Positions 1-8,452 of a stretch of DNA of 64,000 bases are shown here, one piece after another. Under the pieces are notes generated by a model. It was not told where the DNA came from, made no database searches, and saw only the letters and a program-made list of their open reading frames with translations. The DNA is taken from contig NZ_JAIGQB010000002.1 of NCBI RefSeq assembly GCF_021083185.1, positions 496,001 to 560,000 on the forward strand. The letters are read 5' to 3'. The position numbers and the translations under genes are program-made. Within the stretch, counting starts at the first letter, position 1; each line of letters opens with the position of its first letter. The stretch comes from Nocardioides furvisabuli. Its GTDB lineage: Bacteria > Actinomycetota > Actinomycetes > Propionibacteriales > Nocardioidaceae.

Positions 1-17
1 GATTCCCGGACGGGGGC

Positions 18-161
18 CTACGTGAAGATGCTGACCCCACCGGGGCCGACCAGCAGGCCGACGATGATGAGGACGATTCCCCACAGCATCTGACCCCGGA
101 TGAGCGAGACGATGCCGGACACCACGAGGATGACGGCGAGGATCCACAGCAGCAAAGCCAT
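18..161 (-). CDS. GPGG-motif small membrane protein
   Basis: A 47-residue protein that is almost entirely hydrophobic, with two predicted membrane segments (about residues 2-18 and 24-38) separated by a short basic turn, and a Gly-Pro-Gly-Gly motif near the C-terminus. This layout matches the small actinobacterial family annotated as GPGG-motif membrane protein; its function is unknown. The ATG has a GGGAG ribosome binding site seven bases upstream on the minus strand, which supports the start. It is too short for most ORF callers. It is transcribed alone, pointing out of the window. Confidence 0.75.
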   Translation of the reverse strand: MALLLWILAVILVVSGIVSLIRGQMLWGIVLIIVGLLVGPGGVSIFT

Positions 162-276
162 GTCATGCTCCCTTCGTTTGGGACTTTCAACCTAGCCATC
201 TCCGGCTCTCGCCGAAAGCCACCCACACCCTTTCGGATAGCGGACACACCTGCGAGGCGAGCGTGACCCGGCGGCC

Positions 277-837
277 TCAGCCCTCCTCACGCAGCAACGG
301 CGGGGTGAAGTTCTCCGGCCGGAAGCCGGTCTTGTCGGCGTAGAAGTCGCGGACGAGGTCCATGTCGGCGGCGACGTCGCCCGTGGGGTGGAAGGTGGGA
401 CCCCAGCCGACGGTGCGCGAGGGCGTGTCGATGAAGGCCAGCGTGATCGGCAGCCCGGTCTGCTGGGCGATCCGGTAGAAGCCGGACTTCCAGTGCGTGC
501 CGCGCGAGCGGGTGCCCTCGGCGGCGATGCCGATCAGCCACGGGTCGTCGCCCTCGGACTCGGCCAGCAGGTCCTTGATCGTGGCGGCCGGGTTCTTGCG
601 GTCCAGCTCGACGGCACCGGTGCGGCGCAGCAGCCAGCCCAGGGGGCCGACGAAGAGCTCCTTCTTGACCAGCAGCCGGATCGTGATGCCGTAGCGCCAG
701 GCCAGGAGCATCGTCAGGACCCAGTCCCAGTTGGAGGTGTGCGGTGCGCCCACCAGCACGCCGCGCTGGGGCACGTCGCCGACGGCCTCCCAGCGCACGG
801 CGCGCAGCGCGAGGCCGGCGATCCTACGACGAAGCAC
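277..837 (-). CDS. Lysophospholipid acyltransferase family protein (PlsC-like)
   Basis: About 186 residues. The acyltransferase signature is visible: HTSNWD at about residues 33-38 (the HX4D catalytic motif) and EGTRSR at 107-112 (acyl acceptor phosphate binding). Family members transfer an acyl chain to lysophosphatidate or related glycerolipids at the membrane; this short form, with NWD in motif I, is typical of soluble or peripherally bound bacterial members of unassigned substrate. I chose the GTG at 837 because AAAGGA lies seven bases upstream; a longer reading to 1035 would run back through the monooxygenase gene. The start overlaps the end of that gene by 14 bases, suggesting translational coupling. 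Confidence 0.82.
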   Translation of the reverse strand: MLRRRIAGLALRAVRWEAVGDVPQRGVLVGAPHTSNWDWVLTMLLAWRYGITIRLLVKKELFVGPLGWLLRRTGAVELDRKNPAATIKDLLAESEGDDPWLIGIAAEGTRSRGTHWKSGFYRIAQQTGLPITLAFIDTPSRTVGWGPTFHPTGDVAADMDLVRDFYADKTGFRPENFTPPLLREEG

Positions 838-2197
838 GGGCACGTCCTTTCTTGCGCTCGCGCGCGAGGTCCCACAGGTAGTGGTCGAAGTCGACTTCCA
901 TCGTGTGGCGCGGGGAGTCGTAGAACTGGCGGGTGTCGCGCCGGTGCTCGGCCGCCATCTGGCGGCGTACGGCGCCGGCGGACGGCGGCACGTAGTCGCC
1001 GCGCAGCGTCTCGGCGATCCACGCTGCCTGGGCATCGGCCAGGGGCATCACCGCACCGAGCGGCTGGAGCAGGCCGAGGAAGTAGAGGCCCGGCAGGTCC
1101 GGGTGCACGGTGCGTTTCCACAGCGGCAGGTCGTTGTCCTGCGCCGAGACCAGCGCCGGGTCGAGGAACGGGAAGGTGACGCGGTAGCCGGTGGCCCACA
1201 CGACGAGGTCCGCCGGCGCGCTCGTCTGGTCGACGAAGACGACCCGGTCATTGTCGAGGCGCTCGATCGCCGGGCGTGCGGTCACCGCGCCCGCGGCGAG
1301 GCGCTCGCGGATCCGCTCCGACTGCACCGGGTGGGACTGGCCGGGCGTGTGCTGCGGCCGCGGCAGGCCGTACTCCTCCATGCTGCCGCCGGCCACGGTC
1401 GCACCGATGCGCAGCCGCAGCGCGGTCACCCACCACGGCACCCAGCCGGGCGGCAGCAGGCCCTGGTCGCTGGGCTTGCCGAGGAACCACTTGCCCAGCA
1501 CCCATTCCGTACGCCGCACCGACCACGTCGTCGTACGCGCGCGGAAGGACGCCTCGACGGCGATGTCCATCGCGGAGTTGCCGGCCCCGACCACGACGAC
1601 GTCGCGGCCGTCGAGCTGGTCACCGGAGCGGTAGTCGTGGGCGTGGATCTGCTCGCCGTCGAAGGTGCCCGGATAGGCGGGCTCGGGCCACCGCGCGTCC
1701 CAGTGGTGGCCGTTGGCGACCAGCACGGCGTCGTAGGTGCGGGTCGCGGTGCCCTCCGGCCCGCTGGTGCGTACGTCCCAGCGTCCGTCCGGGGTCCGTG
1801 AGACGTCCTCGACGGTCGTGTCGAAGGTGATCGTGTGGCGGAAGCCGAAGTGGTCGACGTACTGCTCGAAGTAGGCGCGCACCTGGTCGTGGCGCGCGTA
1901 GGCCGGGTAGTCGGCTGGCATCGGGAAGTCGGAGTAGGCCATCCGCGCGCACGAGGTGTTGATCTCGAGGGTGTCGTAGCAGGCCGACTGGCCGTTGGAG
2001 TTGTCGAGCACCCACGTGCCGCCGATGTCACTGCCCATCTCGAAGCAGTCGAAGGGTACGCCGGCCTGGTGCAGGTGCTTGGCGGCCGCGATCCCCGAGG
2101 AGCCGGCCCCGATGACGCAGGCGCGGGGCAGCGACTCGTCGGCCGGCACGGGACCGTTGGCCGGAGCCCGGTGCGACTGCTTGACGAGGTATCCCAT
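824..2197 (-). CDS. Flavin-containing monooxygenase (FAD-dependent oxidoreductase)
   Basis: 457 residues. A FAD-binding GxGxxG motif is at about residues 30-35 (VIGAGSSG) and an NADPH-binding GxGxxA motif near residues 202-208 (VVVGAGNSA). Between them is FDGEQIHAHDY near residue 180, which fits the FxGxxxHxxxY fingerprint of flavin monooxygenases and Baeyer-Villiger enzymes. It should use NADPH and oxygen to hydroxylate or oxygenate a small organic substrate, which the sequence does not identify. The ATG at 2197 has AGGAGGG just upstream; in-frame residues further upstream look non-coding. The downstream acyltransferase overlaps its stop codon, so the two are likely one operon. Confidence 0.88.
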   Translation of the reverse strand: MGYLVKQSHRAPANGPVPADESLPRACVIGAGSSGIAAAKHLHQAGVPFDCFEMGSDIGGTWVLDNSNGQSACYDTLEINTSCARMAYSDFPMPADYPAYARHDQVRAYFEQYVDHFGFRHTITFDTTVEDVSRTPDGRWDVRTSGPEGTATRTYDAVLVANGHHWDARWPEPAYPGTFDGEQIHAHDYRSGDQLDGRDVVVVGAGNSAMDIAVEASFRARTTTWSVRRTEWVLGKWFLGKPSDQGLLPPGWVPWWVTALRLRIGATVAGGSMEEYGLPRPQHTPGQSHPVQSERIRERLAAGAVTARPAIERLDNDRVVFVDQTSAPADLVVWATGYRVTFPFLDPALVSAQDNDLPLWKRTVHPDLPGLYFLGLLQPLGAVMPLADAQAAWIAETLRGDYVPPSAGAVRRQMAAEHRRDTRQFYDSPRHTMEVDFDHYLWDLARERKKGRARASS

Positions 2198-2228
2198 CAA
2201 CCCTCCTGGGTGACGATCGACGGAGCCG

Positions 2229-2528
2229 TCAGAGGTAGAGCCCGGTCGAGCCGGCCTCGAGGCGCTCGGCGGCGACCGCGTGGACGTCGCGCTCGCGCAT
2301 GACGACGTAGACCTCGCCCTGCACCTCGACCTCGGCCTTGTCCTCGGGGTCGAAGAGCACCCGGTCGCCAACCTCGACGGCACGGGCGTGCGGTCCGACC
2401 GCGATCACCCGCGACCAGGCCAGCCGCCGCGCACCCATCGCCGCGGTCGCGGGGATGACGATGCCGCCGGACGAGCGCCGCTCGCCCGCCTCCTGGTCGA
2501 CCTCGACCAGCAGGCGGTCGTGCAGCAT
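2229..2528 (-). CDS. GroES-like co-chaperone family protein
   Basis: 99 residues resembling the 10 kDa chaperonin fold: LHDRLLVEVD at the N-terminus, a mobile-loop-like SSGGIVIPATA, then the VGDRVLFDPEDKAEVEV core and VMRERDVHAV. GroES normally caps GroEL, but no groEL is next to it, and this family is a divergent GroES paralogue seen beside DUF3618 genes in actinobacteria (recalled context). The mobile loop has the right hydrophobic tripeptide IVI. The start is uncertain: ATG 2528 is the first ATG, but a CTG overlapping the stop codon of the upstream DUF3618 gene would add seven residues. Confidence 0.78.
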   Translation of the reverse strand: MLHDRLLVEVDQEAGERRSSGGIVIPATAAMGARRLAWSRVIAVGPHARAVEVGDRVLFDPEDKAEVEVQGEVYVVMRERDVHAVAAERLEAGSTGLYL

Positions 2529-2545
2529 CTTGATCGGGGCGGTGC

Positions 2546-2794
2546 TCAGCGGGCGACCTTGCGGACGACGGCGAGCAGGACGACGACGCCGACGACGGCA
2601 CCGGCGACCTTGAGGATGTTGTCGGTGCGCGGGGCGCCGGAGTCGAGCTCGACGAAGTGCGACTTCACCGTGGTCACCTGGCGTCCGACGATCGTCTTGG
2701 GGTGGGCGCGGTGGGCGAGCTGGTCGATGGTCGAGGCGAGGCGCTGGCGCGTCTCCTCGATCTCGCGCTCGAGCGCGCGCATGTCCTGGGTCAC
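2546..2794 (-). CDS. DUF3618 domain-containing membrane protein
   Basis: 82 residues. The N-terminal half is a charged helix with the hallmark REIEETRQRLASTIDQLAHR pattern of DUF3618; the C-terminal third is one membrane segment (GAVVGVVVLLAVV) ending in basic residues, so it is probably a small inner-membrane protein with a cytoplasmic N-terminus. Function unknown. Its ATG overlaps the stop codon of the cbiO-type gene by four bases (ATGA), and the GroES-like gene follows within about 17 bases, so it is co-transcribed downstream of the transporter genes. Confidence 0.82.
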   Translation of the reverse strand: MTQDMRALEREIEETRQRLASTIDQLAHRAHPKTIVGRQVTTVKSHFVELDSGAPRTDNILKVAGAVVGVVVLLAVVRKVAR

Positions 2795-3546
2795 GCGGGC
2801 AGGCTATCAATGCGGCGCGGGTCGAAGCCCCACGGCAGCTCGAGCCGGTGCGCGCCCATCAGCTCGTCGTCGGTCAGCACCTCGAGCGTGGGGCGGTCCG
2901 CCACCACCACTCCCCGGCTCAACACCACGCTGCGCGGGCACAGCTCGAGGGCGTAGGGGAGGTCGTGGGTGACCATCAGCACCGTCACGTCGAGGCTGCG
3001 CAGGATGTCGGCGAGCTCCCGCCGCGAGGCGGGGTCGAGGTTGGACGACGGCTCGTCGAGCACGAGGATCTCGGGCTCCATCGCGAGCACGGTGGCGACC
3101 GCGACCCGGCGACGCTGGCCGTAGGACAGGTGGTGGGGCGGGCGGTCGACGAAGTCGGCCATGCCGACCCGGTCCAGCGCCTCCATCACCCGGCGCTCGA
3201 GCGCCGCGCCCTTGAGGCCGAGGTTGGCCGGCCCGAAGGCGACGTCCTGGCGGACGGTGCCGAGGAACAGCTGGTCGTCGGGGTCCTGGAAGACGATGCC
3301 GACCCGGCGCCGGATCTCCTTCAGGTGCTCCTTCGCGACCGGCAGACCACTGACCGCGACCGTGCCGCGACCGGCGGTGAGGATCCCGTTGAGGTGCAGG
3401 ACCAGGGTGGTCTTGCCGGCGCCGTTGGGCCCGAGCAGGGCCACCCGCTCGCCGCGGTGGACGTGGAGGTCGACGCCGAAGAGGGCCTGGTGGCCGTCGG
3501 GGTAGGCGAAGGCGAGGTCCTGGACCTCGAGCACGGGGACGCTCAT
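2791..3546 (-). CDS. cbiO: Cobalt/nickel ECF transporter ATPase CbiO
   Basis: 251-residue ABC ATPase. Walker A GPNGAGKT is at 39-46, the signature is LSYGQ at 140-144 (Tyr instead of the usual Gly, common in ECF ATPases), Walker B is ILVLDEP at 160-166, and the switch His is in VTHDLPYA. It powers uptake through the membrane proteins encoded upstream (cbiM, cbiN-like, cbiQ). The reading frames of the four genes touch or overlap by four bases, so they form one operon. Only one ATPase gene is present, so the complex would use a CbiO homodimer. The metal could be Co or Ni; the promoter motif points to Ni. Confidence 0.9.
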   Translation of the reverse strand: MSVPVLEVQDLAFAYPDGHQALFGVDLHVHRGERVALLGPNGAGKTTLVLHLNGILTAGRGTVAVSGLPVAKEHLKEIRRRVGIVFQDPDDQLFLGTVRQDVAFGPANLGLKGAALERRVMEALDRVGMADFVDRPPHHLSYGQRRRVAVATVLAMEPEILVLDEPSSNLDPASRRELADILRSLDVTVLMVTHDLPYALELCPRSVVLSRGVVVADRPTLEVLTDDELMGAHRLELPWGFDPRRIDSLPA

Positions 3547-4226
3547 CGCGCCTTTCCCGCCTGCGGGAGGGAGCCGTCGTACCCCCGCGAGAGCATCGCG
3601 AGGTGCACCCGCTCACCGCGCTCGTAGGAGCGGATGAACAGCGCCCCCAACGATCGGGCCAGCACGGGCCAGTGCCGCGGCGAGCGCGGGTCGCACCCGC
3701 GCGAGCGCAGTGCGGTCATCATCCGGCCGAGCTCGGCGGTGACCACGTCGAGGTAGCGGATCATGAAGCCCATGATCTGCACGACGAGGTCGGGCATCCG
3801 CAGCCGCTGGAGGCCGCGCAGCAGGTCCTGGGGCTCCGTGGTGGCGGCGAGGGTGAGGGAGGCCAGCACGCCGATGCTGCCCTTGACGAGCAGCGCGATA
3901 CCGGCGACCAGGCCGGGCTCGGAGACGCTGACGCCGAGGACCTCGGTGCGCGGGCCGTGGGAGATGAAGGGCATCAGCACCGCGAAGATCGCGAAGGGCA
4001 CCTCGACGACCATCCGCGGCAGCAGGTAGGTCAGCGGCACCCGCGACAGGGCGATCACCCCGAGCAGCACGACCGCCCACAGCGCGAAGACGGCGTACGC
4101 CTCGCGCGGGGTCGCGACCACGATGAGCATGAAGCCCAGGAGGGCCAGCACCTTCAGGTGCGCGGGGGCGCGATGGACGGGACTGTGGCCGTGGAAGTGG
4201 AGACGGTGCCCGTGCCCGGCGCCCAT
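3543..4226 (-). CDS. cbiQ: Cobalt/nickel ECF transporter T component CbiQ
   Basis: 227 residues, mainly hydrophobic, with about five or six membrane segments. Near the C-terminus are the two coupling motifs that contact the ATPase (ALRSRGCDP and LAMLSRGYDG, both of the A/S-R-G type). The N-terminus is histidine-rich (GHGHRLHFHGHSPVH), which suggests metal handling before the first membrane segment. It is the energy-coupling transmembrane protein linking CbiO to CbiM. It overlaps cbiO by four bases downstream and abuts the PDGLE-protein stop upstream. Confidence 0.9.
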   Translation of the reverse strand: MGAGHGHRLHFHGHSPVHRAPAHLKVLALLGFMLIVVATPREAYAVFALWAVVLLGVIALSRVPLTYLLPRMVVEVPFAIFAVLMPFISHGPRTEVLGVSVSEPGLVAGIALLVKGSIGVLASLTLAATTEPQDLLRGLQRLRMPDLVVQIMGFMIRYLDVVTAELGRMMTALRSRGCDPRSPRHWPVLARSLGALFIRSYERGERVHLAMLSRGYDGSLPQAGKAR

Positions 4227-4558
4227 CAGGCCCTCGAGTCGTGGGTGGCCTCGTGCGTCACGTCGCCGCTGTCGCGGCGCCGGATCAGCCAGAAGAGCCC
4301 TGTGCTCAGCAGCAGCATCACCAGGACGCCGACCACGCCGGCGACCCCGCCGCTGAGCCGGGCGTCGTCGATGCCGGTGGTCTGGTAGTCCGCGAGCGGG
4401 CTGTCGCTGGTGGCGGAGTCCTCGGCAGAGTCGATGAAGCCGGTCTGCTCGGCGACGTACTCGAGGCCGTCGGGGTGCGAGCTGGCGTAGTAGCTCGCGA
4501 CGCCGGCGACGAGCAGGCTCACCAGGAGCGCGACGACGAAGAAGCGGCGGCGGCTCAC
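4226..4558 (-). CDS. PDGLE domain protein (CbiN-like component)
   Basis: 110 residues with an N-terminal membrane segment (about 6-22), then SSHPDGLEYVAEQTGF, the PDGLE domain signature, an acidic serine-rich linker, and a second membrane segment (about 72-92). This topology, two membrane helices with an extracytoplasmic loop, is that of CbiN, the small accessory subunit needed with CbiM for metal uptake; PDGLE proteins replace CbiN in many actinobacteria. The GTG start overlaps the cbiM stop codon by four bases (GTGA). Substrate cobalt or nickel. Confidence 0.87.
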   Translation of the reverse strand: MSRRRFFVVALLVSLLVAGVASYYASSHPDGLEYVAEQTGFIDSAEDSATSDSPLADYQTTGIDDARLSGGVAGVVGVLVMLLLSTGLFWLIRRRDSGDVTHEATHDSRA

Positions 4559-5244
4559 GACGCCACCGCCGCGCGGGTCTCGAGGACGCGCTCGGCCAGG
4601 AGCGGGCGGGCGCCGTGGACGAGGTCGGGTCGGGCCGCGACCACGCTGGCGACGACGAGCCCCGTCACCGCGGCCTCCCCGATGCCGATCACGGTGTGCC
4701 AGCCCAGCATCGTCGCAGTGAGCGCCGTGAGGTCGACCGGTGCGTTGCCGCCGATCGCGAAGAGCCCGGTGAAGACCAGGGCGGCCACCGGAACGCTCAG
4801 CAGCGCACCCGCCGCGGCCGCGGGGGCCACGATCGAGAGACGCGCGGGGAGCACCTTGCGCAGCAGGACGAACACGCCCCAGCCGACCGCGACGGTGACG
4901 ATGCCGATGAGCGAGATGTTGGTGCCGATGGCGGTGATGCCGCCGTCGGCCATGAGCAGCGCCTGCACGACGAGCACGACCGACAGGCACAGCACCGCCG
5001 TCCAGGGCCCGACCAGCACCGCCGCGAGCGCTCCGCCCATCAGGTGCCCGCTCGTTCCGGCACCGACGGGGAAGTTGATCATCTGCGCGGCGAAGACGAA
5101 GGTCGCGACCAGGCCCGCCATGGGCGCCGTACGGTCGTCGAGCTCGCGTCGCGCGGCGCGCAGCGACACCGCGACCGCGGCCGCGGCGACCACGCCAGTG
5201 GCCAGCGACGTCGGTGCGTCGAGGAATCCGTCGGGTACGTGCAT
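4555..5244 (-). CDS. cbiM: Cobalt/nickel ECF transporter S component CbiM
   Basis: 229 residues, about six or seven membrane segments. It starts MHVPDGFLD. In CbiM/NikM the N-terminal Met-His is inserted into the protein to coordinate the metal (family knowledge), so the start must be the ATG at 5244 and not the upstream ATG at 5268, which would bury this motif. A second conserved His is in GAGTSGHLMGG. It is the substrate-binding subunit and the first gene of the cbiM-PDGLE-cbiQ-cbiO operon. The upstream intergenic region has a Nur-like palindrome 87 bases before the start. Confidence 0.92.
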   Translation of the reverse strand: MHVPDGFLDAPTSLATGVVAAAAVAVSLRAARRELDDRTAPMAGLVATFVFAAQMINFPVGAGTSGHLMGGALAAVLVGPWTAVLCLSVVLVVQALLMADGGITAIGTNISLIGIVTVAVGWGVFVLLRKVLPARLSIVAPAAAAGALLSVPVAALVFTGLFAIGGNAPVDLTALTATMLGWHTVIGIGEAAVTGLVVASVVAARPDLVHGARPLLAERVLETRAAVAS

Positions 5245-5330
5245 CGGCTTCGTCCGTCCTGGCCGCATCGGCCTGGTGCTTGGATGGTGGCGGCCGGCTC
5301 CCCCCGGTGCCGACCGCCTCCACCACCTTA

Positions 5331-5347
5331 TTGCAAGCAGTTCGCAA
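5331..5347. promoter_or_regulatory. Nur-like nickel box (operator)
   Basis: The sequence TTGCAAGCAGTTCGCAA fits TTGCAA-N5-TTGCAA with 11 of 12 arm positions matching. From memory this is the consensus for Nur, the nickel-responsive Fur-family repressor of Streptomyces (tTGCaa-N5-ttGCAA). It sits between divergent cbiM and bcp, 87 bases from the cbiM start and 65 from the bcp start. The link to nickel repression of the transporter is inference; no nur gene is in this window. Confidence 0.6.
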
Positions 5348-5411
5348 CAGCCAACGGATCGGATTGGTGCGACTTTCCCGCACCCGCCACCGGCACGAGA
5401 GAAGGAACGCG

Positions 5412-5882
5412 ATGACCGACCGCCTCGCCCCCGGCGACGCCGCCCCCGACTTCACCCTGACCAGCGACACCGAGGAGGAGGTGAGCCTCTCGGCCCTGCG
5501 CGGCAAGAAGGTGATCCTCTACTTCTACCCCGCTGCGATGACCCCGGGCTGCACCAAGCAGGCCTGCGACTTCTCCGAGTCCCTCGACTCGCTGCGCGGC
5601 GCCGGCTACGAGGTGCTCGGCGTCTCGAAGGACAAGCCGGCCAAGCTCGCGAAGTTCCGCGAGCGCGACGCCCTCTCCCTCACGCTGCTGTCCGACGAGG
5701 ACCTCGACGTGCACCGCTCGTACTGCGCCTTCGGCACCAAGAAGCTCTACGGCAAGGAGGTCGAGGGGGTGATCCGCTCGACCTTCGTGATCGACGAGGA
5801 CGGCACGGTCGAGCTCGCGCAGTACAACGTCAAGGCGACCGGGCACGTCGCCAAGCTGCGCCGGGACCTAGGGTTGGACTGA
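5412..5882 (+). CDS. bcp: Thioredoxin-dependent thiol peroxidase (Bcp/PrxQ peroxiredoxin)
   Basis: 156 residues, thioredoxin fold. The active-site segment is YFYPAAMTPGCTKQACDF, with the peroxidatic Cys47 and, five residues later, the resolving Cys52, the spacing of the PrxQ/Bcp class. It reduces hydrogen peroxide and organic peroxides in the cytoplasm using thioredoxin. The usual KDDTPGCT sequence is AAMTPGCT here, as in a common actinobacterial variant. The ATG at 5412 follows AGAAGGA. It diverges from the cobalt/nickel transporter and shares the intergenic region that holds the Nur-like box; a tRNA gene follows 10 bases after its stop. Confidence 0.92.
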   Translation: MTDRLAPGDAAPDFTLTSDTEEEVSLSALRGKKVILYFYPAAMTPGCTKQACDFSESLDSLRGAGYEVLGVSKDKPAKLAKFRERDALSLTLLSDEDLDVHRSYCAFGTKKLYGKEVEGVIRSTFVIDEDGTVELAQYNVKATGHVAKLRRDLGLD

Positions 5883-5892
5883 TCACCAGCCG

Positions 5893-5968
5893 GCGCTCGT
5901 AGCCCAACGGCAGAGGCACCACGTTTAGGTCGTGGCCAGTGAGAGTTCGAATCTCTCCGAGCGCACCA
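5893..5968 (+). tRNA. tRNA with anticodon UAG (Leu-type) and a short variable arm
   Basis: The cloverleaf can be drawn by hand: acceptor GCGCTCG/CGAGCGC (7 bp), a D stem of three pairs (GCC/GGC), anticodon stem CCACG/CGTGG with loop TTTAGGT, T arm GAGAG-TTCGAAT-CTCTC, discriminator A and an encoded CCA. Bases 34-36 are TAG, which reads CUN leucine codons. Bacterial tRNA-Leu normally has a long class II variable arm; here the variable loop is only five bases (CCAGT), a class I shape. It may therefore be charged or used unusually. G37 after the anticodon matches tRNA-Leu(UAG). Confidence 0.85.
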
Positions 5969-6010
5969 CTGTTCCATCGCAAGTCCCTCCCGTGTGACCC
6001 CCGTCACCAC

Positions 6011-6016
6011 TAGGGT
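6011..6016 (+). promoter_or_regulatory. -10 box of leaderless promoter (symporter gene)
   Basis: TAGGGT, six bases before the ATG at 6023, with no Shine-Dalgarno sequence between. This spacing puts the transcript start at or next to the A of the start codon. Confidence 0.6.
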
Positions 6017-6022
6017 CCGCGC

Positions 6023-6895
6023 ATGGACTCCGCACTGACCACCGTCGGGCTGCCCCTGGCGCTGGCGATCATCATGTTCGGCCTCGGCCTCGACCTGACG
6101 GTCGCCGACTTCAGGCGGGTCGGGCGCGCGCCGAAGGCCGTGGCCGTCGCGCTGGCGTGCCAGGTCGTGCTCCTGCCGGTGATCTGCTTCGGCCTGGTGC
6201 TGCTCTTCGACCTGCCCGCCCTGCTGGGGATCGGCATGCTGCTCCTCGCGGCGTCGCCGGGCGGCACGACCGCCAACCTCTTCAGCCACCTCTTCCGCGG
6301 CGACGTGGCGCTCAACATCACCCTGACCGCGATCAACACGGTGATCGCGGTCGTCACCCTGCCGCTGATCACCGGCCTGGCCATCGCGTTCTACGACCGC
6401 CAGGACGACGTGACGATGCCGCTGGTCGAGATCGTGAAGGTCTTCGCCCTCATCCTGCTGCCCGTCGGCATCGGGATGGTGGTCAACAACCGGGCGCCCG
6501 ACTTCGCGCGCCGCATGGACAAGCCGGTGCGGATCGGCTCGGCGGTGATCCTGGCCGTCCTGGTGCTCGGCATCCTGCTCGACCAGCGCGAGAACGTCGG
6601 CGACTACCTCGCCGACGTCGGCCTGATCGCAGCGCTCTTCTGCGCCATCAGCCTCGTGGTGGGTTTCTACGTGCCCAAGGCGTTCGGCGTCACCGGCCCG
6701 CAGGCCGTCGCCTCGTCGATGGAGGTGGGCGTCCACAACGCCACCCTCGCGATCTTCGTGGCGGTCGAGGTGCTCGACGAGGTCGAGATCTCGGTGCCGG
6801 CCGCGGTCTACTCGCTCGTGATGTTCCTCTTCGCGGCGCTGTGGGGCATGTGGGTCTCGCGGCAGGTGTCCGAGCGGGAGACCGCGTCAGCCTGA
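6023..6895 (+). CDS. Bile acid:sodium symporter family protein (BASS/SBF)
   Basis: 290 residues, about nine or ten membrane segments, with the SBF-family core: GLPLALAIIMFGLGLDLT at the N-terminus, LLLAASPGGTTANLFSHLF (the discontinuous-helix motif of sodium binding) and SSMEVGVHNATLAIFVA in the second repeat. Proteins of this family take up small organic anions, pantoate, 2-keto acids or bile acids with sodium; the substrate cannot be read from the sequence. The start is set by a leaderless promoter. Its 3' end overlaps the convergent rdgB gene by nine bases. Confidence 0.88.
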   Translation: MDSALTTVGLPLALAIIMFGLGLDLTVADFRRVGRAPKAVAVALACQVVLLPVICFGLVLLFDLPALLGIGMLLLAASPGGTTANLFSHLFRGDVALNITLTAINTVIAVVTLPLITGLAIAFYDRQDDVTMPLVEIVKVFALILLPVGIGMVVNNRAPDFARRMDKPVRIGSAVILAVLVLGILLDQRENVGDYLADVGLIAALFCAISLVVGFYVPKAFGVTGPQAVASSMEVGVHNATLAIFVAVEVLDEVEISVPAAVYSLVMFLFAALWGMWVSRQVSERETASA

Positions 6896-7497
6896 GGTGA
6901 GGTCCGCGGCGACCTGCGGGGCGAGCTCGCGCAACGCCCGCCCGCGGTGGGAGATGAGGTCCTTCTCGCCGGGCTCGAGCTCGGCCGAGGTCAGCCCCTC
7001 GGCGGCGTGCTCGACGGCGACGAAGACGACGTCGTAGCCGAAGCCGCCGCTCCCCCGCACCTCGCGGATGATGTGGCCGTCCATGCGGCCCTCGACCACG
7101 CGCTCGCGCCCGTCGGGCAGCACCCACGCGACCGCACAGGCGAAGTGGGCGCCGCGGCGCTCGTCAGGTACGTCGTGGAGCTGGGCGAGCAGGAGCTCGT
7201 TGTTCCGCTCGTCGCTCTTCGGGGGCCCCGACCACCGCGCCGACAGCACGCCGGGCATCCCGTTGAGGGCGTCGACGCACAGGCCGCTGTCGTCGGCGAT
7301 CGAGGGCAGCCCGGTCGCGGCGACGCCGGCGCGGGCCTTGAGCAGCGCGTTGCCCTCGAAGGTCGGCTCGTCCTCGACCGGCTCGACGTAGCCGTCGACG
7401 TCGCCGATGCCGAGCACCTCGATGTCGGGGACGTGCTCGGCCAGGATGCGCTGCATCTCGAGGATCTTCTTCGCATTGGCCGAGGCCAGGAAGACCT

Positions 7498-7501
<4 letters not shown>
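6887..7501 (-). CDS. rdgB: XTP/dITP diphosphatase (RdgB/HAM1)
   Basis: 204 residues. Starts [16 protein letters not shown], the substrate-binding T/S-x-N-x-x-K motif of the HAM1 family, followed by [36 protein letters not shown] and FGYDVVF near the C-terminus, all hallmarks of the family. It hydrolyses non-canonical purine nucleotides (XTP, ITP, dITP) to monophosphates in the cytoplasm. The ATG overlaps the rph stop codon by four bases (ATGA), so the two are translated from one message; this rph-rdgB order is also found in mycobacteria. Confidence 0.95.
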
Positions 7502-8238
<737 letters not shown>

Positions 8239-8244
8239 GGCACG

Positions 8245-8250
8245 AGGGTA
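8245..8250 (-). promoter_or_regulatory. -10 box of leaderless promoter (rph)
   Basis: On the minus strand TACCCT, six bases before ATG 8238, with no ribosome binding site. Confidence 0.55.
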
Positions 8251-8261
8251 GAGGGCTGACG

Positions 8262-8303
8262 GAGCCGGGTCCGGTCACCCCCGTGTGCCACCGGACCCGG
8301 CTC
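8262..8303. repeat. Perfect 14-bp inverted repeat between rph and a sensor kinase
   Basis: Left arm GAGCCGGGTCCGGT (8262-8275) and right arm ACCGGACCCGGCTC (8290-8303), 14-base loop. It lies upstream of both divergent genes, so it is not at a 3' end; it could be an operator or a hairpin in the leader of the sensor-kinase message. No T-run follows on either strand. Confidence 0.6.
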
Positions 8304-8452
8304 GACGTCCCTCCCCTGCGGTCCCGCCCACGGTGCGCGGTCCCGCGCCGCGCGGCTCCCCCGCGCGGTGGTGTCCCAAGCGTGCGGCGCGTCGGCGCCC
8401 CGGCGCATCGACCCTGAGGCCCCTCACGACCCCGACCAAAGGAGGAGTCGCG

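Noticed and set aside
5245..5411. A cobalamin riboswitch upstream of cbiM
   Set aside because: The region is too short and lacks the conserved B12-box; the visible signal is a protein-type palindrome.
8262..8303. A rho-independent terminator for rph or the kinase
   Set aside because: The hairpin is upstream of both divergent starts and has no T-run on either side.
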